DNA of 64,000 nt from FEN-1088 sp031407985. Its GTDB lineage: Bacteria > Myxococcota_A > Polyangia > Fen-1088. The notes beneath the pieces are model-generated. The model made no database searches and had not been told where the DNA came from. It was given only the letters and a program-made list of their open reading frames with translations. The DNA is taken from assembly GCA_031407985.1 (NCBI GenBank), contig JANOJB010000135.1, positions 1 through 64,000 of the forward strand. Reading direction: 5' to 3'. Shown here in pieces: positions 53,578 through 61,521 of this stretch. Each line of letters starts with the position of its first letter. Position 1 is the stretch's first letter. The position numbers were made by a program, and so were the translations under genes.

Positions 53578-54999
53578 ATGAAGGACACCACGACGGCCCG
53601 GTTGGTCATGTGTACGCTCATGCTAGGTCTGGCCCACATCACCGGTTGCGGTAGCGGCACCTCCGGAACACCGGGAACGGGCGGAAAAGGGGGGGGCACG
53701 ACGGGTGGAAACACGGGCAGCGGCGGCGCGACTGGCAGTGGCGGCGCGACTGGCAGCGGCGGCGCGACGGGCAGCGGCGGCGCGCCGGGCAGCGGCGGCA
53801 CGACGGGCAGCGGCGGAACAAGCGGTACGGGAGGGGTTATTGGCACGGGGGGGCTATCTGGTACCGGCGGAACGATCAGCACCGGAGGCGGTGGGAGTTT
53901 GGGTGGGACGGGCGGCAGACTGGGGACGGGGGGCGGCACGGCAGGCACGGGCGGCACGGGCGGGGGCGTGCCGATGGGAACCGGTGGTTCCTCAGGGACG
54001 GGTGGGGGCGTCGCCGGTTCCCTCACCTTCAATCCGGCCCGCGGGGCGATCAGTGGCGGTCGAGACGTGACCGGGCCAGCGACTCAAACTCTTCAGCTTC
54101 GCAACCAGGGAACATCGCCCGCCCAGATCACAGCGCTGACGCTGGGTGGAACGCATGGGGCGCTTTTCCGAGTGACGGCGCCGGCGACATTGCCCGCGAC
54201 CATCGCGCCGGGCGGGAATCTCGCTGTCACTCTGCAGGTGGAGACGAGCACGGGATTGCCCGCCTCCCCGACCGACGCGGAGGCGCGCATTACAGGCGCG
54301 ACGCTTCTGACCGCCAGCCTGAGTGCAGCGACGGGCTCAGGACCTTTGCAGATTCCTGTCTATGGGTTGATCGTGCGAACCTTGATTAGCCCCAGCCTGG
54401 AGCCCACCTTTGGGCAGATCCTGACCGTCCTCGGCTACTCCATGAACGTGGGCCGGGCCCAGAACAACTGGAACTGGAACACCAACTCCACTCCCGCCAC
54501 CCTCGGAGGTGTCGAGGCGGGCACGGACGAGGTGGCGGCGCAGCTTTTTGTCAAAGCAGGAGCCGGCAACGTCACCCTGGTGCCGATCGCGCGCTTCTCG
54601 CCCGAAGGCGCGGAGGACTTCGGCTGGTACCGCCCTGGAATGTCGAGTATGCGGACCGTTGTTGGCCAGATGGCCCCGGCCAGCAACAGCCCCCAGACGT
54701 CGAACGGCGCGCGAACCGTCTACCCACCCCTCACAGGCGGGACCACCTTCGACCCCGGCACCACCGCGTTCGGGGTTTGGGCGTCCGCCTCGTCAGGAAA
54801 CGACGCGCTTCACGGCGTGCTCGACTACTCCCAGGACTCCCTGAACACGCCGGCTAACACCCACCGGGTCAAGGCGTTCACGCTCAAGACCGCGAGCGGC
54901 ACGGTGCCGAATTCGTACATGCTGGGATTCGAGGAGGCCACCAACGGCGACTATCAGGATTACGTTTTCCTCCTGACCAACGTGACTCCGTCGCCTTAA
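53578..54999 (+). CDS. Gly/Ser/Thr-rich surface lipoprotein
   Basis: 473 residues. Start at the ATG 53578, preceded by gaggga. Lipobox ITGC (Cys25). A ~130-residue Gly/Ser/Thr linker with repeats of the hexapeptide GSGGAT separates the anchor from the beta-rich C-terminal half, which begins SLTFNPARGAISGG and resembles choice-of-anchor/abnormal-spindle-like Ig domains. Expected to display its C-terminal domain on the cell surface. Composition and the long neutral linker resemble other myxobacterial lipoproteins. Confidence 0.75.
   Translation: MKDTTTARLVMCTLMLGLAHITGCGSGTSGTPGTGGKGGGTTGGNTGSGGATGSGGATGSGGATGSGGAPGSGGTTGSGGTSGTGGVIGTGGLSGTGGTISTGGGGSLGGTGGRLGTGGGTAGTGGTGGGVPMGTGGSSGTGGGVAGSLTFNPARGAISGGRDVTGPATQTLQLRNQGTSPAQITALTLGGTHGALFRVTAPATLPATIAPGGNLAVTLQVETSTGLPASPTDAEARITGATLLTASLSAATGSGPLQIPVYGLIVRTLISPSLEPTFGQILTVLGYSMNVGRAQNNWNWNTNSTPATLGGVEAGTDEVAAQLFVKAGAGNVTLVPIARFSPEGAEDFGWYRPGMSSMRTVVGQMAPASNSPQTSNGARTVYPPLTGGTTFDPGTTAFGVWASASSGNDALHGVLDYSQDSLNTPANTHRVKAFTLKTASGTVPNSYMLGFEEATNGDYQDYVFLLTNVTPSP
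53716..53823 (+). repeat. 18-bp tandem repeat in Gly-rich linker
   Basis: Six tandem units of 18 bp (consensus ggcagcggcggcgcgacg) in frame with the lipoprotein gene, encoding GSGGAT/GSGGAP/GSGGTT/GSGGTS. Adjacent units differ at few positions, so copy number probably varies between strains. Confidence 0.9.
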
Positions 55000-55035
55000 G
55001 GGCTCTCTTCCCCCTCCGCGCGGTCTTATACGCCC

Positions 55036-55163
55036 ACCGCCAGAATCGCCGGACCGGCCTGGCCGAGCGTTTTCACCAGCGCATCGGCTGCCACCTCATC
55101 AAGGCGCAAGCAGGCGACTATCAGGACTACGTCATGGTCCTGACGAACGCTCGTCTTCTCTGA
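55036..55163 (+). pseudogene. possible relic duplicating the lipoprotein's 3' end
   Basis: Downstream of the Gly-rich lipoprotein one plus-strand frame ends AGDYQDYVMVLTNARLL and stops at 55161-55163. It closely matches the end of the intact gene (NGDYQDYVFLLTNV). The upstream part of this frame does not match, so this is probably the last remnant of a tandem paralogue removed by deletion. Confidence 0.4.
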
Positions 55164-55250
55164 GACCTCCCCGTTCAAACGCATCGAGGCCGGGGACGGA
55201 TTGCCCGTTCCCAGCTTCGACCGTGGAACCTGTTCGGGATGGCGTGTTGG

Positions 55251-56189
55251 TCAGCGTTGCGCCGTGTGCGACTTGGCAGCCTTGGACGCCTTGGCGGCGG
55301 CGTTCGCGCCCTTGACCAGGCGATCTACGTCCTTGCGGAACTGACCCTCGTCGACCTGCATGCCGTTCAATAGCGTGCTCAGGTCTCGTGTCAGGGAGGC
55401 CATCGCGACGGCCTCGGTGATCTCGGCGTCTGTCGCGCCGTTCAACTTGGCGAATTCGGTGTGGGCGATGATGCAGAACTTGCAGGGAACCTGCGACGCG
55501 ACAGCGAGGCCGGTCAGCTCCTTGTTCTTGCCGGACATGGCGGTGCTGGGGTTCAGTTGCACGTCGCGCATCTGGCGCCAGGCTCCCGCGCGGGCCGCGT
55601 CCGGAAACTTGCGCAGGAATTCGGGCGCGTACCCGAGTGACTGGGTGATCTCGACCAGTGCGGTTTGGCCGTCGACGACCGTGATCGGTTTGCCAGCCGG
55701 GGCCTTGCTGGCTATGGCCTGCTTCACGTTGGCGACGATCTTGGCGATCTCACCGCGGAACTTCGCCTCGTCGGTCTGGATACCGTTCAGGAACGTGCTC
55801 CAGTGCCGCGTGATGGCGGCCATCGCGACTGCTTCGCCGACCTCGGCGTCGCTGGCGCCGTTGAGCTTCGCGAATTCGGTGTGCGCGACGATGCAGTAGC
55901 GGCAGGGAACCTGCGCGGCCACGGCCAGTCCAATCAGTTCCTTAGTCCGTGGGGGAAGTGCGGTGTTGGGGTTGAGCTGCAGCGACTTCATTTCGTCCCA
56001 GGCGCCGGGCAAAATCCCCTCGGGGAACTTCAGGAAGAACTGCGGCACGAAACCCAGTGTCTTGCCGATGTCGGCGCGCGCTGCGTCCGCGGCAGGGTTG
56101 GTTTTTGTGGCTTCGGCTCGAGCCTGGGCCGCCGCGCCCAGCAGGGACAATGCGATGGTGATGGTCAAGATCTTGGTCTTGGTGGTCAT
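55251..56189 (-). CDS. exported tandem AhpD/CMD-like protein
   Basis: 312 residues. A signal peptide (about 1-25, cleavage after ARA) is followed by two carboxymuconolactone-decarboxylase/AhpD-like domains arranged as a tandem repeat. Each holds the redox motif E-x11-CxxC-x3-H: Glu84/Cys96/Cys99/His103 and Cys236/Cys239/His243 (CRYCIVAHTEFAKL and CKFCIIAHTEFAKL). AhpD proteins are peroxidase/reductase partners, normally cytoplasmic and one domain per chain; export plus fusion makes a periplasmic thiol redox enzyme likely. Physiological partner unknown. Confidence 0.88.
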   Translation of the reverse strand: MTTKTKILTITIALSLLGAAAQARAEATKTNPAADAARADIGKTLGFVPQFFLKFPEGILPGAWDEMKSLQLNPNTALPPRTKELIGLAVAAQVPCRYCIVAHTEFAKLNGASDAEVGEAVAMAAITRHWSTFLNGIQTDEAKFRGEIAKIVANVKQAIASKAPAGKPITVVDGQTALVEITQSLGYAPEFLRKFPDAARAGAWRQMRDVQLNPSTAMSGKNKELTGLAVASQVPCKFCIIAHTEFAKLNGATDAEITEAVAMASLTRDLSTLLNGMQVDEGQFRKDVDRLVKGANAAAKASKAAKSHTAQR

Positions 56190-56389
56190 GACGGGCTCCT
56201 GGTTTGATGTTCTTGGTTGCTGCGGCGCGGCCTGTCTCGGTTGGCGGCGCCCACGATTTCCAAGGCGTGACCTGTGACGGAACGAAGCGTTCCGTGGGAC
56301 GTTCCGTCGTCGAGGCGGTCGGGCAGGAGGACCGAGCGACCCCCAAAAACCCTGTTGAAGTTCGCGGCCGGCGGCGGTAACAAGCTGAC

Positions 56390-57466
56390 GTGAGCAACCG
56401 AGTCTTCAATTTCAGCGCGGGGCCGGCGATGCTGCCGGCCGAGGTTTTGGAAGCGTCCGCCAAAGCGCTTGTCGATTTTCAAGGCAAGGGTTTCGGCATC
56501 GCGGAATGCAGCCATCGGGGCAAGGAGTTCGACTCCGTGCTCGACGAGGCGATCAGCCGCTGTCGCAAGCTGCTGGATGTGCCGGAAAGCCACGACGTGC
56601 TGTTCCTGCAAGGCGGTGCGACGCAGCTTTTCAACACCATCCCGATGAACTTCCTGAACGGGGTCGCGGATTACGTGGTCGGCGGCGAATGGTCGAAGAA
56701 GGCGGCTTCATCGGCGCAGAGCGCGTATGGCGAGAAGATTCGCGTGATTGCTTCAAGCGAAGAGACCAAGTTCGATCGCCCGCCCATGGGATGGACGGCG
56801 GACCCGAACGCGGCTTACCTGCATGTTTGTTCGAATGAAACCGTTCACGGCCACCGGTTGGTCGAATGGCCCGAGCATCCGAACCTCATCGTGGACGCCA
56901 GCTCGGAGATGATGTCACGGCCACACCCCGTGTCACGTGCGGCGCTGGTGTATGCGGGCGCGCAGAAAAATCTGGGGCCGGCGGGCGTTGTGCTGACGAT
57001 CGTGCGCAAGGATCTGTATCCGCGCATCGCGAAGAGCGTGCCGAAGATCTTCAGTTTCCAGGCGCTGGCCGAGGCGAAGAGCTGCCTCAACACGCCGCCG
57101 ACGTTCGGGATCTATTTCTTGCTTGAGATGTTTCGGTGGCTGGAGGCCCAGGGTGGCCTGGCGGCGGTTGAGAAACGCAACACCGAGAAGGCGACCTTGA
57201 TCTACGACGCCATCGACAACTCAGGTGGTTTTTACAAAGGCACCGTCGCCGACAAGGCCGCGCGCAGCCACATGAACGTGACGTTCCTGCTGCCAACCGA
57301 GGAAGCCACCGACAAATTCGTGAAGGACGCCGCGAAGAACGGCATGGTGGCCCTGAAGGGCTATCGGTCCGTCGGCGGCATTCGGGCGTCGATCTACAAC
57401 GCGATGCCGGTCGCCGGCGCACGCGCGCTGGTCGACTTCATGAACACGTTCGCGAAAAGCGCGTAG
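56390..57466 (+). CDS. serC: phosphoserine aminotransferase
   Basis: 358 residues from a GTG. Converts 3-phosphohydroxypyruvate and glutamate to phosphoserine (and acts in pyridoxine synthesis), using PLP. Start FNFSAGPAMLPAEVLE, the Schiff-base lysine in YAGAQKNLGPAG, the LFLQGGATQLFNTIPMN phosphate/PLP region, and the C-terminal GYRSVGGIRASIYNA are all intact. It converges with the GNAT gene, stop codons one base apart. Confidence 0.97.
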   Translation: MSNRVFNFSAGPAMLPAEVLEASAKALVDFQGKGFGIAECSHRGKEFDSVLDEAISRCRKLLDVPESHDVLFLQGGATQLFNTIPMNFLNGVADYVVGGEWSKKAASSAQSAYGEKIRVIASSEETKFDRPPMGWTADPNAAYLHVCSNETVHGHRLVEWPEHPNLIVDASSEMMSRPHPVSRAALVYAGAQKNLGPAGVVLTIVRKDLYPRIAKSVPKIFSFQALAEAKSCLNTPPTFGIYFLLEMFRWLEAQGGLAAVEKRNTEKATLIYDAIDNSGGFYKGTVADKAARSHMNVTFLLPTEEATDKFVKDAAKNGMVALKGYRSVGGIRASIYNAMPVAGARALVDFMNTFAKSA

Positions 57467-57467
57467 C

Positions 57468-58028
57468 CTACGCAGGCTCTTGAGGGTCGATCGTGCGTTG
57501 GCGCAGATAAAGCACGCAGGGTGCTGCGGGCAGTTGCAGAGTTCCAATCGTTGAGGCCGGATGTTCGAACGTGCCCGCGAAAGAGAGCCCGCATTTTTCC
57601 ATGACCCGCCGGGAGGCGCCGTTGTCTCGATGCGTGCGCGCGGAGACGGTGGCGACCTCCAGCTTGTCGAACGCGTGCGCGATCAGCGACTTGGTGACTT
57701 CGGTGGCGATGCCCTGGTTCCACAGGACGCGCCGCAACCGATAGCCCACCTCCGCCCAACTTTGTTCGAAGCGATCCGGGCGAAGGTGAGCCCAACCTAA
57801 GAAGCCCCCGCGGGCTTTGCATTCGATCGCAAAAAATCCCATGCCCGGATGATTCAACGGATACGCAAGCATTCGCGGAAGGATCATGTCCGCGTAGACC
57901 TCTTTCGGGGTATTCGCTCCTCCCGAGATGTACCGCATAACCTCCGGGTCGGAGTCCAGTTCAACGAGTGAATCCACGTCCGAAGCCGAGAACAGCCGCA
58001 GGCGTAGGCGTTTGGTGTCGAGGTTCAC
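57468..58028 (-). CDS. GNAT N-acetyltransferase (RimJ/RimL-like)
   Basis: 186 residues. Starts TKRLRLRLFSASDVDSLVELDSD, then the acetyl-CoA-binding core (AEVGYRLRRVLWNQGIATEVTKSL, HRDNGASRRVMEKCGLSFAG), the pattern of RimJ/RimL-type acetyltransferases that modify ribosomal proteins, antibiotics or other amines. The start overlaps the stop of the large ATPase gene by four bases (ATGA), so they may be translationally coupled. Confidence 0.9.
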   Translation of the reverse strand: MNLDTKRLRLRLFSASDVDSLVELDSDPEVMRYISGGANTPKEVYADMILPRMLAYPLNHPGMGFFAIECKARGGFLGWAHLRPDRFEQSWAEVGYRLRRVLWNQGIATEVTKSLIAHAFDKLEVATVSARTHRDNGASRRVMEKCGLSFAGTFEHPASTIGTLQLPAAPCVLYLRQRTIDPQEPA

Positions 58029-61000
58029 GAAGGATTTTTAGTCGGGTGGTAGACACAGAAGTTACCGGTCCTGACCGCGCGGGACAGGTTTGCTCCGAGG
58101 TCGGGAGCGGCTTCAGCGATGCGAACCATGGCGTTCTTGATGCGGCGCTGGACGGCGCTGCGGGCGCGTTCCGCGGCCGAGCCGGCGCGGCGGGCGCGAC
58201 CTCCTAGGCCCACGGCGCGTCCGAGTTCGGCGGCCAGGAAATCGATTTCCTCGCGGGCGCGGGCGGCGCGGTTCGTGTCCCCGAACGATTCGGACTCGGC
58301 CAAGGTGTCGCGGAGATCCTCCAGGCGCCGCTTGTATTCGGCGCGTGCTTCGTCGTCCAGCAGCTCGCCCGCGTCCCCCTGATCGATGGGCGCGTCCTCG
58401 GACGGGCCACGGCCCCCGGCGACCAGATCCAGAACATGAATCTCCCGCCCCGGCGCGGCCAGCAGACGGGCCAGGTACTGAAGACCGAGGGTGTCCTTCA
58501 GACGGAAGGTTCCCGCCGTCCGCGCCGTCATCGTCCAGAACTCGCCCTCCAAAGTCATCGTGAACAACGACTCGGACTCTCTTTCGGTGCCTGTGGCCGT
58601 GACCGACGCGCCCGGCATTGCGGCCGCGCCGCTTGGCGTGGTTGCGCCATTTGCCTTGGCCGCGTCCGCCGTTCTGTCCGGTCCTCTCGTGGGGCCAGCG
58701 GATCCCGCGCGATTCGTTTCGGCGATTCTTGTGTTGATGTGGCAGACCAGTGACGACATCCCCAGTTCCTCGGCGATCTCCATCGCGCCGAGTAGAAGTT
58801 CCCGTGCGCGTGCGGTATCCCCCGGATCGCCGCGCTGGAGCAAAGCACAGCCGTATTCGTACCGCGCGCGCGCCAGAAGGGGGCGCGCATCCAGGCGACG
58901 CAGGCGTGCGAGAGCATTGTCGAAATGCGCGCTGGCCTGGTCCCAGCGACCAAGCCGCGTGGCCAGCAAGGCCAATAGGCGCGACACCGGTCCCTCCCAC
59001 TGGATATGGGTCATGCCCAACATCACATACTGGTCGGCGGAGGGAAGCAGACGCTGATAAAGCTTTTTCACGAGGTCTGGAGAGCCGACGAACGCCGCCG
59101 ACTCCGCGACGAAGAACAACGCGAAGAGGTTATCGATGGGGGGGAGCAATTCCTCGGGCACCGAATAAAGGTGGTTGCGCGCCGTGTCCGCTTCCTCGAG
59201 GCGCGTGTAGACCAACGCGGATCCCGTTTCTTGCCACGCCAACGCATTGTGAAAATTCGCGCGTTCGCGCCGCGCGCGCGGATCCAACGCCCGCATGTCG
59301 TCATGCCGTTCCGCCGTTCGCAGCAGACCCTCGCGCTGGAACAGCAAAGCCCGGTCTGCCTGGGGGTCTTGCGTATCACGGGCCAATTGTCGGGCCTGCT
59401 CCTCCAGGCGTTCGGCTTCTGCGAAATGGCCGTGGGTGGTCGCCCGCACCGCCCGGAACAGCGGCACCCGCCACAGGATCCACGATGCCCGCAATTCCGT
59501 GGCCAAGGCCTCGCAAGCATTGATGCGGGCGTCGGCCTCGGGAAACTCGCCGAGCGCCAGGTGATCGAGCGCCAAGCGCATGTGGGTTCGCAACAGGCGT
59601 TCACGGTCGCCCTCGGCGATGGCCAACGTCTCGACCTCCCGATTCAGTGCCAGACGCTCTCTTGGATCGACGACGTCCATCAGCGCGGACAATCCGTCGT
59701 GCATGGTCTCCAAAAGACCGCGCCGATCGCCCAACCGCCGCGCGGTCGCGATTGCCTCACGCGCGATACGCACGGGTTCGTCGGCGTTCGTCGCGGGTTG
59801 CAGCGCGCCGGCCAGTCGGGCCAGCAGCCGCGCGCGTACGGGAGTGTCCCCCGGCGGCTGGACGGCAAGCGCCCCTTCAAGCAAGTGCACCATCACGGGA
59901 TCGACAACCGCGAAAGTGATCACGCGGCCATAGGTCAGCGCCGCGCCGGCCAGCAACATCGGATCGCCCAGGGCCCGGGCCGCCGTCGCGACCTCGCAGC
60001 ACAGGGCCCGGCCAGCCACGACGTCGCCCCGGCGGATTCGGGTTTCACCCAGTGCCAATAGAACGCGCGCTCGTAGCAGTGCTGGGCTGCCGGCGGCTGC
60101 CACGGCCGCGGCGGCGCGTTCCAGAACCGCGATGGCTTCCTCGAGCGCGGTCAGTTCGACCGCTCGGTTGGCGGCGCGCACGGCAAAGTCGACCGCGCGC
60201 GGTAGATCCGTCGCGGGACCTTCGATCGCGTGGTGGGCCAATTCCATCAGCGGTAGCGCGGTGTCGGTGACGGCAAGGGTTTCGATGCCGCGCCCAATGG
60301 CCGCGTGCAGTGTTCGGCGCTGTTCCACCGGAAGGTCGCGGTACAGCACCTCGCGCACCAACGCGTGCGAGAAACGGGGTCTCCCGGTGCGCTCGGCGAA
60401 CACCCCCGCGCGAAGGCTTTCGGCGACCTTCGTGGCGATCCACGAGGGATCAAGCCCGGCCGCCGCGGCCAGCAGCGCGGGCTGAATCTCGTCGCCCGCC
60501 ACGGCGGCCAGGTTCAGAAGGTCGCGCGCATCGCCCGGGACACGATCGAGGCGCTGGCGGATCACGTCGCGCACGCCCGCCGGCACGACGCCCGCGGCGA
60601 TCGACGCGTGGCCCTCCTCGGTTATCAGGCGGAGCATTTCTTCAAGGAACAGAGGATTGCCCTGGGTTCGCTCGAAGATCCGGGTTTCGACGTCGGACGC
60701 CAGCGTTCCGGCCCGCCTTCGCAACAGATCCATGGTCGTCTCCCGATCCAGGCGCGGGAGTCCCAGGATCTGTCCCTCGCGTCCCAGGCGCGAGATCATT
60801 TCGGCCGTATCCTGATCAAGTCGCGCCTCGACGTCTCGACAGGTCGCGAGCAACAACACGTGCAGTGACCGCAGTTCGCGCGCCAGGGCATACAGCAACA
60901 GCAACGACGATCGATCGGCGGAATGCAGATCGTCGAACACCAACACCAACCCCGCCGGCGTCGCCGCGCGCCGCACCAGCGCCGTCACCGTTCGCCACAA

Positions 61001-61411
61001 GCGAAAGCGCGCCTCGTCGGGGGACGCACCCGTCGGCACGGGCAGGCCTTGCAACCGTTGGCGAATTTCCGGCACCAAATCCGCGACCATCGGCGCACCG
61101 TCGTCAAGAACACTCCGCAGGGTGTCTTCATCCACCCGGCGCGAAAGCCCCGCCAGGACATCCATCCACGGCCAGTAGGCGGGTGCGCCGCCAGCTTCCC
61201 AGGAGCGTCCCCACAGCACCGGCAGGCCACGTCGCAGGGCCGATTCGGTCACCTCATCGCACAGCCTGGTTTTGCCAATTCCCGGCTCGCCCATCAGCAG
61301 AAAGAAACGCCCGCGCCCGGCAATCGCGTCGTCCAGGCCGCGTGCGATCTGGTCGACCTCGCGGCCGCGCCCCACGAAGAGCCGTTCGGGTACCGAATCA
61401 CCGGGGATCAC
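58025..61411 (-). CDS. AAA_16 ATPase / TPR regulator-like protein
   Basis: 1128 residues. N-terminal AAA_16 domain: FVGRGREVDQIARGL, Walker A GEPGIGKTRL (41-50), Walker B near LVLVFDDLHSADR. A helical STAND-like arm follows (about 220-460), then a long TPR-type region (about 460-900). The C-terminus has a beta domain (LEGEFWTMTARTAGTFRLKDTLGLQYLARLL) with a charged helical tail ending RTGNFCVYHP, a module that also ends other signalling proteins of actinobacteria and myxobacteria. Acts as an ATP-driven scaffold or sensor; no DNA-binding domain of LuxR type is visible. Confidence 0.85.
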   Translation of the reverse strand: MIPGDSVPERLFVGRGREVDQIARGLDDAIAGRGRFFLLMGEPGIGKTRLCDEVTESALRRGLPVLWGRSWEAGGAPAYWPWMDVLAGLSRRVDEDTLRSVLDDGAPMVADLVPEIRQRLQGLPVPTGASPDEARFRLWRTVTALVRRAATPAGLVLVFDDLHSADRSSLLLLYALARELRSLHVLLLATCRDVEARLDQDTAEMISRLGREGQILGLPRLDRETTMDLLRRRAGTLASDVETRIFERTQGNPLFLEEMLRLITEEGHASIAAGVVPAGVRDVIRQRLDRVPGDARDLLNLAAVAGDEIQPALLAAAAGLDPSWIATKVAESLRAGVFAERTGRPRFSHALVREVLYRDLPVEQRRTLHAAIGRGIETLAVTDTALPLMELAHHAIEGPATDLPRAVDFAVRAANRAVELTALEEAIAVLERAAAAVAAAGSPALLRARVLLALGETRIRRGDVVAGRALCCEVATAARALGDPMLLAGAALTYGRVITFAVVDPVMVHLLEGALAVQPPGDTPVRARLLARLAGALQPATNADEPVRIAREAIATARRLGDRRGLLETMHDGLSALMDVVDPRERLALNREVETLAIAEGDRERLLRTHMRLALDHLALGEFPEADARINACEALATELRASWILWRVPLFRAVRATTHGHFAEAERLEEQARQLARDTQDPQADRALLFQREGLLRTAERHDDMRALDPRARRERANFHNALAWQETGSALVYTRLEEADTARNHLYSVPEELLPPIDNLFALFFVAESAAFVGSPDLVKKLYQRLLPSADQYVMLGMTHIQWEGPVSRLLALLATRLGRWDQASAHFDNALARLRRLDARPLLARARYEYGCALLQRGDPGDTARARELLLGAMEIAEELGMSSLVCHINTRIAETNRAGSAGPTRGPDRTADAAKANGATTPSGAAAMPGASVTATGTERESESLFTMTLEGEFWTMTARTAGTFRLKDTLGLQYLARLLAAPGREIHVLDLVAGGRGPSEDAPIDQGDAGELLDDEARAEYKRRLEDLRDTLAESESFGDTNRAARAREEIDFLAAELGRAVGLGGRARRAGSAAERARSAVQRRIKNAMVRIAEAAPDLGANLSRAVRTGNFCVYHPTKNPS

Positions 61412-61521
61412 AACCCGCGATTTATACCTTGTTCACTGCGTCCCCAGTTCCGGCGCCCGGGAACATTCCAGCCATCGGATGCTGAAAATGGTAAGGTTCA
61501 CTACACCACGAGGAGGGCGCG

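Noticed and set aside
53716..53823. CRISPR or minisatellite of non-coding type
   Set aside because: The 18-bp units are directly adjacent, in frame, and encode a Gly/Ser/Thr linker.
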